DNA of 20,657 nt, from the NCBI GenBank assembly GCA_035628645.1, contig DASPJL010000111.1:1-20657 (forward strand), read 5' to 3'. Each line of letters starts with the position of its first letter. Within the stretch, counting starts at the first letter, position 1. Below are positions 1-7,500 of the stretch, piece after piece. The notes beneath the pieces were generated by a model. That model was not told where the DNA came from. It saw only the letters and a list, made by a program, of their open reading frames with translations, and ran no database searches. A program made the translations under genes and the position numbers. This stretch comes from DASPJL01 sp035628645 (GTDB lineage: Bacteria > Bacteroidota > Bacteroidia > Cytophagales > Cyclobacteriaceae).

Positions 1-251
1 GATTTTTGATAAACCGGAAAGCAAGTCCGTTATTTAAATCATATTTTATAAAGCACGATTTGTGTGATTACATAACCGCCTGCGAATCTCCGAACCACCC
101 TGTAAGAGAAATATGCGAGCTCGTAGTTGGGTTGTTGGGCATATATGATGAAGTTCTTATCACTCGTTTCCTTGAAAAGGAAAAATACCAGGAATTCTGG
201 AAGGCCAGAAATGAAAAAGCTACGGAATTAATTCCCTTTAGTCAAATATGA
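1..251 (+). CDS. 3' end of an unidentified protein gene (partial)
   Basis: The frame is open from the first complete codon (position 3) to a TGA at 249-251, so the gene begins before the window. The TTG at position 6 is unlikely to be the real start. The visible 80 or so residues are mostly charged helix-like sequence containing CESPNHPVREICELVVGLLG and ending with FSQI. The pattern looks like the C-terminal helical part of a cytosolic protein. There is no signal peptide, membrane segment or catalytic motif in the visible part. I do not recognise the family. A short A/T-rich stretch follows, with no clear terminator. Confidence 0.6.
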   Translation, partial: FLINRKASPLFKSYFIKHDLCDYITACESPNHPVREICELVVGLLGIYDEVLITRFLEKEKYQEFWKARNEKATELIPFSQI

Positions 252-362
252 TTTTTTTGATTAAGAGATCATAAAAAAAGATTTTAAATATTAACTGTAG
301 GTCACATACACTTGGATGAAATAATTTGTTGAAGAAAAGTAGCCTGAAGTCCCTCTCTAACA

Positions 363-397
363 AGCTGAAACCTCATAGCTGACACCTGACCGCTAAT
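363..397. repeat. degenerate 7-bp tandem repeat just upstream of the sulfatase gene
   Basis: The bases divide into five consecutive heptamers: agctgaa, acctcat, agctgac, acctgac, cgctaat. They share a core close to xxCTGAx. The array ends 5 nt before the ATG at 403. The period equals that of the clean AATTAGC array at 7501-7565, but the unit differs. The copies are imperfect, so this could be the decayed remains of a minisatellite or chance. Confidence 0.35.
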
Positions 398-402
398 ATA
401 TT

Positions 403-2235
403 ATGAAAGAAAGATTGAAGTTTGTCCTTTCCTATTACCTCTTTTGGCTGATCTATTTCTTTTTTATAAAGGTATTATTCCTGATCTATAATCTTGACCA
501 TACTATTACCTTGGATTGGCAGACAATTTCGAAAATCCTTTTTTTTGGCTTTAAACTCGATCTTTCCTTTGCCAGCTATGTTTCCCTTATTCCATTTTTA
601 GTAATCGCGCTTTCCAGTGTTTTTCCTCATAAATATCTCCGTTATTTTTTATTGACCTTTACCGCAATTATTCTCTTTATCCTCACTTTTATTTCCATCG
701 TTGATTTGGAATTATATAAAGCCTGGGGATACAGACTGGACAGTACACCATTAATGTATTTAAATACCCCTGCTGAAATGCTGGCTTCTGCTGGGTCTTC
801 GCCTTGGATCCTGTTACTAGTTATAATGGTCGCCACCGTAGTCAGCGCATTTACTTTATTCTATTATTTTATATATCCACAGACCGCATTTTTTAAAAAA
901 CACGGATATGTAGGGGTGATATTTTTTGTATTGCTGACGATTTCTTTGGCCATTCCAATTAGGGGAGGATTTAAACAAACGCCGCTTAATGTGAGTAATG
1001 TTTATTTTTCTAAAAACAATTTTGCCAACCATGCAGCCATTAACGTTTCCTGGAATTTCTTCTTTTCCCTGATCAACAATGATAATTCAATAGCTTCCAA
1101 TTATCAGTACTATTCAGGAGACGAAGCTTTTAAGATTGTAAGGAACATGCAATACCCTTCTGCCCCCGAACCCTCTGACATTCTCAAAACAAAAAGGCCA
1201 AACATCATTCTGATCACTTGGGAGAGTTTTACAGCAAAAGTTGCAGCAGAAACCGGGGGAATAAAAGGAGTAACGCCCAATTTCAACAAGCTTTGCAAAG
1301 AAGGATTAGTGTTAACAAATATGTATGCCACAGGCGATAGGAGCGATAAAGGTTTGGCCGGAATATTAAGCGGCTACCCCGGATTGCCCCACGGTTCTAT
1401 TTTAAATATTCCTAAAAAAGCAGAGAAACTTCCCTGCCTTGCACTGAATTTATCCGGCGCGGGCTATCAGACAAGGTTCTACTATGGGGGCGAAATGGAG
1501 TTTGCAAACCTTAAATCCTATTTCATAAATAATTTTCAGGAAATCGTTTCCAAGGAAGACTTCGATGAGGAGGAAATGAATGCCAAATGGGGTGCCCACG
1601 ATCATGTGGTTTTTAACAAACTTTTTGAAGACATCTCCTCTGCCAAAGAACCGTTTTTTTACAATATTTTTACTTTGAGCAGTCATGAGCCTTTTGATAT
1701 TCCGACTCCTCCAAAATACAAGGGGGCCTCAAAAGATAGTCTTTTTATGAGTTCCATTAACTATACTGATCAGGTCGTAGGTGACTTTATAAATAAGGCA
1801 AAACAACAAAAATGGTGGGGTAATACTTTGGTTATTATCACGGCAGACCATGGAACACCGTTGCCTGGAGGGACACAATATAACCTTAAGGAAAAATTCC
1901 ATGTCCCCTTTTTAATGCTTGGAGGCGCATTAAAGGAAATTGGCACGGTGGACAAGGTTTGCTCCCAAATTGATATTCCCAAGACAATTTTAGCGTTGTT
2001 GGGTATTAATTCAAGCCCCTACATCTGGAGCAATAATATTTTTAATCCTAATTATCCCGGACAGGCATATTATGTTTTTAATGATGGGTTTGGTTTTATT
2101 TCCCCGGATCAATACCTCATCTTCGATCATACTTTAAAAAGCACTACTTTTTTTACAAATCCCGATACTATTTCAGCCATTGATAAAGGGAAAGCGCTAA
2201 GCCAAATGGTTTCTACCGATTTTAAGATGAAGTAA
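403..2235 (+). CDS. LTA synthase-like membrane sulfatase/phosphotransferase family protein
   Basis: This is an integral membrane enzyme of the alkaline phosphatase/sulfatase superfamily, close in layout to lipoteichoic acid synthase and phosphoglycerol transferases. The N-terminal part has about five membrane helices (roughly residues 7-29, 53-74, 81-101, 133-157, 168-185). A periplasmic catalytic domain then runs from about residue 265 to 590. Expected metal and active-site elements are visible: E274 in ITWESF, a nucleophile position in TGDRSDKG (S314), H428 in SSHEPF, and D482-H483 in TADHG. LtaS of Gram-positives has Thr at the nucleophile position, whereas here it is Ser. The length of 610 residues suits the family. 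In a Gram-negative-type envelope the product is probably a phosphoglycerol or phosphoethanolamine group added to a lipid or glycan, but the substrate cannot be read from sequence. The ATG at 403 directly precedes a basic-hydrophobic N-terminus, which supports this start. Confidence 0.88.
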   Translation: MKERLKFVLSYYLFWLIYFFFIKVLFLIYNLDHTITLDWQTISKILFFGFKLDLSFASYVSLIPFLVIALSSVFPHKYLRYFLLTFTAIILFILTFISIVDLELYKAWGYRLDSTPLMYLNTPAEMLASAGSSPWILLLVIMVATVVSAFTLFYYFIYPQTAFFKKHGYVGVIFFVLLTISLAIPIRGGFKQTPLNVSNVYFSKNNFANHAAINVSWNFFFSLINNDNSIASNYQYYSGDEAFKIVRNMQYPSAPEPSDILKTKRPNIILITWESFTAKVAAETGGIKGVTPNFNKLCKEGLVLTNMYATGDRSDKGLAGILSGYPGLPHGSILNIPKKAEKLPCLALNLSGAGYQTRFYYGGEMEFANLKSYFINNFQEIVSKEDFDEEEMNAKWGAHDHVVFNKLFEDISSAKEPFFYNIFTLSSHEPFDIPTPPKYKGASKDSLFMSSINYTDQVVGDFINKAKQQKWWGNTLVIITADHGTPLPGGTQYNLKEKFHVPFLMLGGALKEIGTVDKVCSQIDIPKTILALLGINSSPYIWSNNIFNPNYPGQAYYVFNDGFGFISPDQYLIFDHTLKSTTFFTNPDTISAIDKGKALSQMVSTDFKMK

Positions 2236-2290
2236 ATTCTGCGGACTCAAATTAATTACTCACAAAAAATTTTAATAATTTGCACGGCGT

Positions 2291-2322
2291 GTTATAAAAA
2301 AACAACCTTTCCTTTTTATAAC
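2291..2322. promoter_or_regulatory. perfect A/T-rich inverted repeat upstream of the terC-like gene
   Basis: GTTATAAAAA (2291-2300) and its exact reverse complement TTTTTATAAC (2313-2322) flank a 12-nt loop. It lies 55 nt after the sulfatase stop and 32 nt before the terC-like ATG. The 3' arm is not followed by a T-run, so it is a poor intrinsic terminator. It could be a weak terminator, a transcript-end stabiliser or an operator. I see no yybP-ykoY manganese riboswitch signature here, although that element controls terC/alx genes in other phyla. Confidence 0.4.
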
Positions 2323-2354
2323 ATGTTTATAAAATTGACTAAACTAACAGATAA

Positions 2355-3140
2355 ATGATAGAACATCTCCTTACCGCTGAGGGACTTATAAGCTTATTTA
2401 CCCTTACTGCCCTTGAAATTATTCTTGGAATTGACAATGTTGTTTTTATTTCAATTATTGCAGGCAAGCTGCCTCAAGATCAACAAGGAAAAGGACGGAC
2501 TTTAGGACTTATTCTTGCGCTGGTTGCCCGGCTTGGATTGCTTTTTAGCGTTAGCTGGATCATCGGACTTAAAGAACCGATTCTGACTATTCAGAATTTT
2601 GCGCTAAGCCTTAGGGATTTAATACTTATGGCTGGAGGATTATTCCTTATTGCGAAAAGTGTTACTGAAGTTCATGCCAAGTTGGAGGGTGCTGAGGAAC
2701 ATGAAAAGGAAGTTAAGGCAACCAGCTTAAAGTCTGCCATAATTCAAATAATAATAATTGATCTGGTATTTTCTTTCGATTCTATCCTAACAGCTGTGGG
2801 CCTGGTCAACAACCTTCTAATCATCGTTATAGCAATCGTCATATCTCTTGGAGTAATGCTTGCTTTCTCAAAAGCCATTAGTGATTTTATTAATAAACAC
2901 CCTACGATGAAACTACTGGCGCTATCCTTTCTGATAATGATCGGATTCTTATTGGTGGTGGAAGGATTACATGTTGAAGTACCAAAGGGTTATATTTACT
3001 TTGCGATGGCATTTGCCTTAGTCATTGAAGTATTGAATATGAGATTAAGAAAGAAAAGCAAGCCCGTTAAGCTTAGAAATGAGATGGACTATAATGCTGA
3101 AGACCGGATCCCTGAAAAAGTTGTTAAGAAGAAAAAATAA
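2355..3140 (+). CDS. TerC/YgdQ family integral membrane protein
   Basis: This is a 261-residue polytopic membrane protein of the TerC/Alx superfamily, closest in pattern to the YgdQ type. The two internally repeated family motifs are present: ALEIILGIDNVVF (E21, D27, N28) near the N-terminus and IIDLVFSFDSI (D136, D142, S143) in the second half. KGYIYFAMAFALVIE near the C-terminus also matches the family. Around seven hydrophobic helices are visible, ending in a basic tail (KVVKKKK). Members are linked to tellurite resistance, Mn(II) export or metal handling during protein secretion. Metal export is therefore an inference, and the exact substrate is unknown. The gene is followed tail to tail by a minus-strand lipoprotein gene, and the two coding regions overlap by 17 bp. 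Confidence 0.88.
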   Translation: MIEHLLTAEGLISLFTLTALEIILGIDNVVFISIIAGKLPQDQQGKGRTLGLILALVARLGLLFSVSWIIGLKEPILTIQNFALSLRDLILMAGGLFLIAKSVTEVHAKLEGAEEHEKEVKATSLKSAIIQIIIIDLVFSFDSILTAVGLVNNLLIIVIAIVISLGVMLAFSKAISDFINKHPTMKLLALSFLIMIGFLLVVEGLHVEVPKGYIYFAMAFALVIEVLNMRLRKKSKPVKLRNEMDYNAEDRIPEKVVKKKK

Positions 3141-3717
3141 TATTTGCTTTCAATTTTGACTGATCCTTCTTTTTAAACAGAATCTCTTGCGAATTTTTTA
3201 TAGAAAAACCTTGGAGCAATTCAAGGTTTTTTTCATTTGAAAAGAAAAGCTCTAAATCTCTTTCAAAAGAATATAACCAGTTGTTGGAAGTAATTTTACA
3301 GTGGATGGATTTAAGCTTTTTATTTGCGTCGTAAGTAATGGAAAGCTTGACCACACCTTTGTTTTTATCTTCAATGGGAAGGTAATGAATAGTAGTAGTT
3401 CTTTTACCTTTCTCCTCTTTAACTTGATATGTTTCTCTTAGTACCGGGGAATTTATATCAGCTTCTTTAAAAATTTCAAGCTCCTGTTGCCAGTTTACCT
3501 TTGGAGATGCTTGTTCTTCCGTTACCTTATCAAAGGTTAAAGATTTATTTAATCCGGGTTTTAAGGAATCCAATAGGCTTATTTGACTGGTTATTAATCC
3601 GTTAATATCAAAATAAAGAGGATTAAGTATTTCTTTATTTTCTCTTCCTTCGCAGGCGGACAGAATAAAGGTAAATACTAATCCTCTTATAATATTTTTT
3701 AAAGTCCAAAGACTCAT
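3124..3717 (-). CDS. putative lipoprotein of unknown function, coupled to gpmI
   Basis: The product has 197 residues. The N-terminus is hydrophobic and ends in a good lipobox, L19-S20-A21-C22, so it is predicted to be a lipid-anchored envelope protein with Cys22 as the mature first residue. The rest is polar, Lys-rich and mixed alpha/beta, with no motif I recognise (DINGLITSQISLLDSLKPGL near the start, IHYLPIEDKNKG in the middle). Its ATG overlaps the gpmI stop as ATGA (3714-3717), so translation is probably coupled to gpmI. The 3' end overlaps the convergent terC-like gene by 17 bp, which leaves no room for a terminator between them. The lipoprotein call is good; the function is unknown. Confidence 0.78.
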   Translation of the reverse strand: MSLWTLKNIIRGLVFTFILSACEGRENKEILNPLYFDINGLITSQISLLDSLKPGLNKSLTFDKVTEEQASPKVNWQQELEIFKEADINSPVLRETYQVKEEKGKRTTTIHYLPIEDKNKGVVKLSITYDANKKLKSIHCKITSNNWLYSFERDLELFFSNEKNLELLQGFSIKNSQEILFKKKDQSKLKANIIFSS

Positions 3718-5234
3718 ATTAATATATTTCCGGTCATTTCTTTGGGTTTGTCTAATCCCATAATATTTAAAATGGTAGGTGCAAGATCACCAAGTTTTCC
3801 ATTTTTTGGTTCTCCTTTATAAGAGTCATCTACCACGATAAAAGGAACAAGATTGGTGGTGTGCGCCGTGTTGGGTGATCCATCTTCATTGACCATCATG
3901 TCTGCATTTCCATGATCAGCGATGATCAATACGGTATATCCATTGGCTCGTGCAGTCTCTACAACCTTCTCGGTACATTTATCTACCGTTTCACAAGCTT
4001 TAATTGCTGCTTCAAAAACCCCTGTATGCCCTACCATGTCCGGGTTGGCAAAGTTAAGGCATACAAAATCTGTTTCTTTTTTTTCTAACTCGGCTACAAT
4101 TGCTTCTTTGATATCGTTAGCACTCATCTCAGGTTTAAGATCATAAGTAGCTACTTTAGGTGAAGGACAAAGAATTCTTTTTTCTCCATCAAAAGCTTTT
4201 TCCCGACCACCTGAGAAGAAGAAAGTTACGTGTGGATATTTCTCGGTTTCTGCAATTCTTATTTGTTTCAATCCGGCTTTCGCAACTATTTCACCTAGGG
4301 TATTTTCCAGGTTATCTTTTTCAAATATTGTCTTTACATTTTTAAACCGTTCATCATAATTTGTGAGGGTAACAAAATGTAATTTTAGTTTCTGCATATC
4401 GAACTCAGGAAAATCAGTTTGAGTCAGCGCCTGAGTAAGTTGCCTTCCTCTGTCTGTCCTGAAGTTGAAATAAATGAAAACATCTCCTTCTTTTACAATG
4501 GCAACAGGTTTTCCAGATCCATCAACTTTTACAATCGGCAGGATAAATTCATCCGTAATGTTTTCTTCATAGGATTGTTTAACTGACGCAAGGATATTAG
4601 TAGAAGTTTTTCCTTTTCCATGGACCAAAAGATCATAGGCAAGCTTTACCCTTTCCCAACGATTATCCCGATCCATAGAATAATACCTTCCAACTACAGA
4701 GGCAATCTCTGCCTGCGTGCCGATAAGGGATTCCTGTACTTCTTTCAGGTATTCGTAACCACCCATTGGGTCCGTATCTCTTCCATCGGTAAAGGCATGG
4801 ATAAAAAATTTACTGATGCCATTGTTTTTCAATATCTGTATAAGTCCTTTCACATGCTCAATATGAGAGTGAACGCCTCCGTCTGAAAGCAAACCTCCCA
4901 GGTGAAGGTTTACGCCTTTTGATTTAGCATATTCCATTGCTTCAACCAACACCGGGTTGACATCCAGAGTTTTATCAATTATCGCCTGGTTTACCTTAAC
5001 CAAATCCTGATAAACAACCCTTCCTGCTCCTATGTTCATGTGGCCAACCTCAGAATTACCCATTTGACCTGCGGGTAAGCCTACCGCCAAGCCTGAAGCT
5101 TCCAGTTTACTATGTTTATACTTTTGATAAAGGGAGTCTATGTAAGGTGTTTTTGCTGCTGCGATAGCCGAAACTTTAGGATTTGTTCCTAACCCCCAGC
5201 CGTCTAAAATCATAAGCACAACTTTCTTTTTCAT
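3714..5234 (-). CDS. gpmI: 2,3-bisphosphoglycerate-independent phosphoglycerate mutase
   Basis: The enzyme interconverts 3-phosphoglycerate and 2-phosphoglycerate in cytosolic glycolysis and gluconeogenesis, using two Mn ions and a phosphoserine intermediate. The 506 residues match the family length. Metal ligand D11 lies in MILDGWG. The catalytic Ser61 lies in MGNSEVGHMNIG. FTDGRD, GRYYSMDRD and FRTDRGRQL are the substrate-binding stretches, and IIADHGNADMM followed by HTTNLVPF are the C-terminal metal-binding motifs. The phosphotransferase domain is interrupted by the usual inserted phosphatase-like domain. The start MKKKVVLMILDGWG is the standard one. A lipoprotein gene follows with a 4-bp ATGA overlap. 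A plausible promoter lies about 200 nt upstream (5440-5447), giving an unusually long leader. Confidence 0.97.
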   Translation of the reverse strand: MKKKVVLMILDGWGLGTNPKVSAIAAAKTPYIDSLYQKYKHSKLEASGLAVGLPAGQMGNSEVGHMNIGAGRVVYQDLVKVNQAIIDKTLDVNPVLVEAMEYAKSKGVNLHLGGLLSDGGVHSHIEHVKGLIQILKNNGISKFFIHAFTDGRDTDPMGGYEYLKEVQESLIGTQAEIASVVGRYYSMDRDNRWERVKLAYDLLVHGKGKTSTNILASVKQSYEENITDEFILPIVKVDGSGKPVAIVKEGDVFIYFNFRTDRGRQLTQALTQTDFPEFDMQKLKLHFVTLTNYDERFKNVKTIFEKDNLENTLGEIVAKAGLKQIRIAETEKYPHVTFFFSGGREKAFDGEKRILCPSPKVATYDLKPEMSANDIKEAIVAELEKKETDFVCLNFANPDMVGHTGVFEAAIKACETVDKCTEKVVETARANGYTVLIIADHGNADMMVNEDGSPNTAHTTNLVPFIVVDDSYKGEPKNGKLGDLAPTILNIMGLDKPKEMTGNILI

Positions 5235-5559
5235 GTGTATATATTTTGTTTTTTAGTTGTCACATGAAATTCGCATGATAGTCATCCTCGTTTAGGTGAG
5301 CTTTCGCACATGCTCATTTCATTATATTGATATTCTGTGTAAAATAAATAAGTTCTGTCTTTTATTAATATTTATTGTAATTTACGGTTCTTAAACATCA
5401 CTTTTAGATTATTATATTGCCAAATGGCTAATGAAGGTGCAAATATAAATATTCCAACTTAGGTTTGTGTGACTCAATAAATATTCACAATTTTATTCCG
5501 TCGCAAAGAAAGAAAAAATCTATTGGCATAGTTTTAGTTATGATCTGTATAGTTCAATT
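5235..5559. other. 325-bp divergent intergenic region between gpmI and the DUF4783 gene
   Basis: The region is A/T-rich and holds no convincing ORF, tRNA or repeat. It contains a minus-strand promoter-like element at 5440-5447 that would transcribe gpmI. A short stem, TGAGC (5297-5301) with GCTCA (5312-5316), sits inside the resulting leader. CATG is repeated at 5264 and 5274. Just before the plus-strand gene there is only a weak match to a Bacteroidota -7 element (TAGTTTTA, 5529-5536). Nothing else stands out. Confidence 0.5.
5440..5447 (-). promoter_or_regulatory. candidate Bacteroidota -7 promoter element for gpmI
   Basis: On the minus strand the bases read TATATTTG followed by CACC, an exact match to the TAnnTTTG -7 consensus of Bacteroidota sigma-ABfr promoters. 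No TTG occurs at the expected 19-21 nt upstream. The nearest is at 5475-5477, 27 nt away, so the -33 element is missing or displaced. Transcription would start near 5433, about 200 nt before the gpmI ATG. Confidence 0.4.
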
Positions 5560-5961
5560 ATGAGTGTGGATAAAATTAAAATGTATATATTATTCTTTAT
5601 CAGCTTTCATTTATCTTCTGTACTATATGGACAAGGAGACGTTATCAATGAAGCAAAACTTGCCATTAAAGCCGGAAGCTCCAAGGAGCTCATTAAATAT
5701 TTCAATGAGTCTGTGGAATTGGGTATCGATGGTGAAAATGTAAATTACAGCAAGACACAGGCAGAATTTGTTTTAAAGGATTTTTTTAAAAAATACCCTC
5801 CAACCGATTGTGTCTATATCCATCAGGGTTCTTCACCAGAAGGGTCAAAGTATGCAATAGGAAAATATTCTCATTCTACCGGATCTTTCAGGATTTTTAT
5901 GCTGATAAAACAGGTCCGGGGTGAATATGTAATAGACCGACTGGATTTCGGCGAAGAATAA
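5560..5961 (+). CDS. secreted DUF4783 family protein
   Basis: This is a small exported protein of 133 residues (126 if the ATG at 5581 is used). It begins with a signal peptide whose hydrophobic core YILFFISFHLSSVLYG probably ends just before Gln-Gly. The mature part is a compact alpha+beta domain with VINEAKLAIKAGSSKELIKYF at the start and KQVRGEYVIDRLDF at the end. This matches my memory of DUF4783, a Bacteroidota family with an NTF2-like pattern and no known activity. The gene lies before nadC and is separated from it by a strong terminator, so the two are probably independent transcription units. No RBS is evident before either start. Confidence 0.75.
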   Translation: MSVDKIKMYILFFISFHLSSVLYGQGDVINEAKLAIKAGSSKELIKYFNESVELGIDGENVNYSKTQAEFVLKDFFKKYPPTDCVYIHQGSSPEGSKYAIGKYSHSTGSFRIFMLIKQVRGEYVIDRLDFGEE

Positions 5962-5988
5962 TCTTTTTAAAAGAATTAAAAATATAGG

Positions 5989-6010
5989 AGCCCTTTTTAG
6001 GGCTTTTTCT
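5989..6010 (+). terminator. intrinsic terminator after the DUF4783 gene
   Basis: AGCCCT (5989-5994) pairs with AGGGCT (5999-6004) across a 4-nt loop and is followed by TTTTTCT. It lies 27 nt beyond the DUF4783 stop codon. The T-run runs directly into the -7 element proposed for nadC. Confidence 0.8.
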
Positions 6011-6017
6011 ATTTTTG
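6010..6017 (+). promoter_or_regulatory. candidate -7 promoter element for nadC
   Basis: TATTTTTG followed by CACCC is an exact TAnnTTTG match and places transcription start near 6024, about 40 nt before the nadC ATG. No TTG is found at the -33 position because the upstream terminator hairpin occupies it, so the element is incomplete or depends on other contacts. Confidence 0.45.
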
Positions 6018-6063
6018 CACCCTAAAGTCTCCTTCCCGGGAGCCAATCTTTAAACCAAAGAAT

Positions 6064-6921
6064 ATGGAACTTGCATACTTGTCACACGATAAAATAGAAC
6101 AATTTATTATTTCAGCTTTGGAAGAAGATCTCGGTGACGGCGATCATTCTTCTCTGTCCTCCATACCTGCCGACGCTCAAAACAAAGCACGTTTAATAAT
6201 TAAGGGAAATGGAATAATTGCCGGACTTGAGTTGGCTGAAATTATTTTTAGGAAAGTAGACAAACTTTTGGAAGTTGAACTTCTGTTAGAGGATGGCCAG
6301 GAAGTGAAGTATGGCGACATTGGACTTGTGGTGAAAGGAAAGGCTCAAAGCATTTTAACTGCCGAAAGGTTGGTTTTAAATTGTATGCAACGAATGAGCG
6401 GCATTGCTACCTACACTCATTTTTTAACTCAGAAAATAGCCCATACAAAAGCAAGATTATTAGACACCAGAAAGACAACCCCTAATTTCAGGTTAATGGA
6501 AAAGTGGGCGGTAGTTATTGGCGGAGGATTGAACCATCGTTTTGGTCTCTTTGACATGATCATTCTTAAAGATAACCACGTGGATTATGCCGGAGGTATA
6601 GAAAATGCTGTTGAATCTGCGCAACGTTATTTGAAGGAAAAAAATAAGAAGCTTAAAATAGAAGTAGAGACAAGAAATCTTGATGAAGTGAGGCAGGTAA
6701 TTGCTGTAGGTGGCGTTGACAGAATAATGCTGGATAATATGAAGCCTAAAATAATGAGAGAAGCCGTTCAGCTTATTAATCGAAAGTATGAAGTAGAAGC
6801 TTCCGGTGGCGTAACAGAAGAAAGTATTGTTGCGATAGCCGAAACCGGTGTCGATTTTATTTCAGTGGGTGCGTTGACGCATTCTTTCAAAAGTATTGAT
6901 ATTAGTCTGAAAGCATTTTAA
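6064..6921 (+). CDS. nadC: nicotinate-nucleotide diphosphorylase (carboxylating), quinolinate phosphoribosyltransferase
   Basis: The enzyme converts quinolinate and PRPP to nicotinate mononucleotide, CO2 and pyrophosphate, the entry into the NAD pathway from de novo quinolinate. The 285-residue length is typical. The N-terminal alpha/beta domain has ALEEDLGDGDHSS (20-30) and ERLVLN (101-106). The barrel domain shows LLDTRKTTP (132-140), GGGLNHR (153-159), LKDNH (168-172), EVET (200-203), LDNM (223-226), EASGGV (245-250) and SVGALTHS (267-274). These cover the expected substrate- and phosphate-binding Lys, Arg, His, Glu and Asp positions. No nadA or nadB is in the window. The next gene starts 67 nt later from its own promoter. 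Confidence 0.96.
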   Translation: MELAYLSHDKIEQFIISALEEDLGDGDHSSLSSIPADAQNKARLIIKGNGIIAGLELAEIIFRKVDKLLEVELLLEDGQEVKYGDIGLVVKGKAQSILTAERLVLNCMQRMSGIATYTHFLTQKIAHTKARLLDTRKTTPNFRLMEKWAVVIGGGLNHRFGLFDMIILKDNHVDYAGGIENAVESAQRYLKEKNKKLKIEVETRNLDEVRQVIAVGGVDRIMLDNMKPKIMREAVQLINRKYEVEASGGVTEESIVAIAETGVDFISVGALTHSFKSIDISLKAF

Positions 6922-6929
6922 ATATTGGA

Positions 6930-6959
6930 TTGGGAAAATTGAAAATTCCTGTACTTTTG
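6930..6959 (+). promoter_or_regulatory. Bacteroidota-type promoter for the YcxB-like gene
   Basis: TTG at 6930-6932, a 19-nt spacer, and TACTTTTG at 6952-6959 followed by CGG match the TTG-N19/20-TAnnTTTG consensus well. Transcription start would be near 6966, leaving a leader of about 23 nt before the GTG at 6989. This is the best promoter match in the window. Confidence 0.65.
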
Positions 6960-6988
6960 CGGTCCATAAACCTAAAAATTATCTTAAA

Positions 6989-7498
6989 GTGATCATCAAA
7001 ACAAAAAAATACAAATTAGAGACCAAAACATATATCAAATTAGGCTTATTAAATATTTTAAAAGAGCAATGGTGGGTGTTTTTAATTGCTGTGGGTATAG
7101 CCGCTTTGACTATTTTTTATCCGGAAACAATCTGGTTCTATATAATAGCAGGCGTGGCCCTTGTTCTTTATATTCTTTTTTGGGTAATTCAATTTGCTGG
7201 TGTTACCCAGATGGAGCAAAACAAAATTCTTTTTGAAAAACTGAGTTACGAAATTGATAGCCGCCAGATCCTTATAAAACTTAATCCGAAGCAAGGCATG
7301 CCTATGACCTGGGATAAAATCAAGAGCGCTTCAAAATTAAAAGATGCTTTTATCCTGGTGCTTTCCAAAGCACAGTTTATTCATCTCCCCTTTAAAATTT
7401 TTAACAGTGAGAATGAAATTAAATTTATGGAAGCCATTTTGAAAAGGAAAAATTATATAAAAGAAGCGAAAGGTCAGGAAGTGATTGGAGGAAAGTAA
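6989..7498 (+). CDS. YcxB-like small membrane protein
   Basis: The product has 169 residues and two adjacent membrane helices (about 28-44 and 48-68), then a cytosolic-looking C-terminal domain. The pattern WDKIKSASKLKDAFILVLSKAQFIHLP in that domain resembles the YcxB-like/PH-like fold: a beta-rich segment, then a short helix, then an aromatic-Pro end. The molecular role of this family is not established. The start is a GTG (VIIKTKKYKLE), chosen because it follows the promoter at a short distance and no upstream in-frame ATG is available. The stop is directly followed by the heptanucleotide tandem array. Confidence 0.65.
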   Translation: MIIKTKKYKLETKTYIKLGLLNILKEQWWVFLIAVGIAALTIFYPETIWFYIIAGVALVLYILFWVIQFAGVTQMEQNKILFEKLSYEIDSRQILIKLNPKQGMPMTWDKIKSASKLKDAFILVLSKAQFIHLPFKIFNSENEIKFMEAILKRKNYIKEAKGQEVIGGK

Positions 7499-7500
7499 AA

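Noticed and set aside
2276..2282. TAATTTG followed by CACGG as a promoter for the terC-like gene
   Set aside because: The -7 box lacks one T and there is no TTG at the -33 position.
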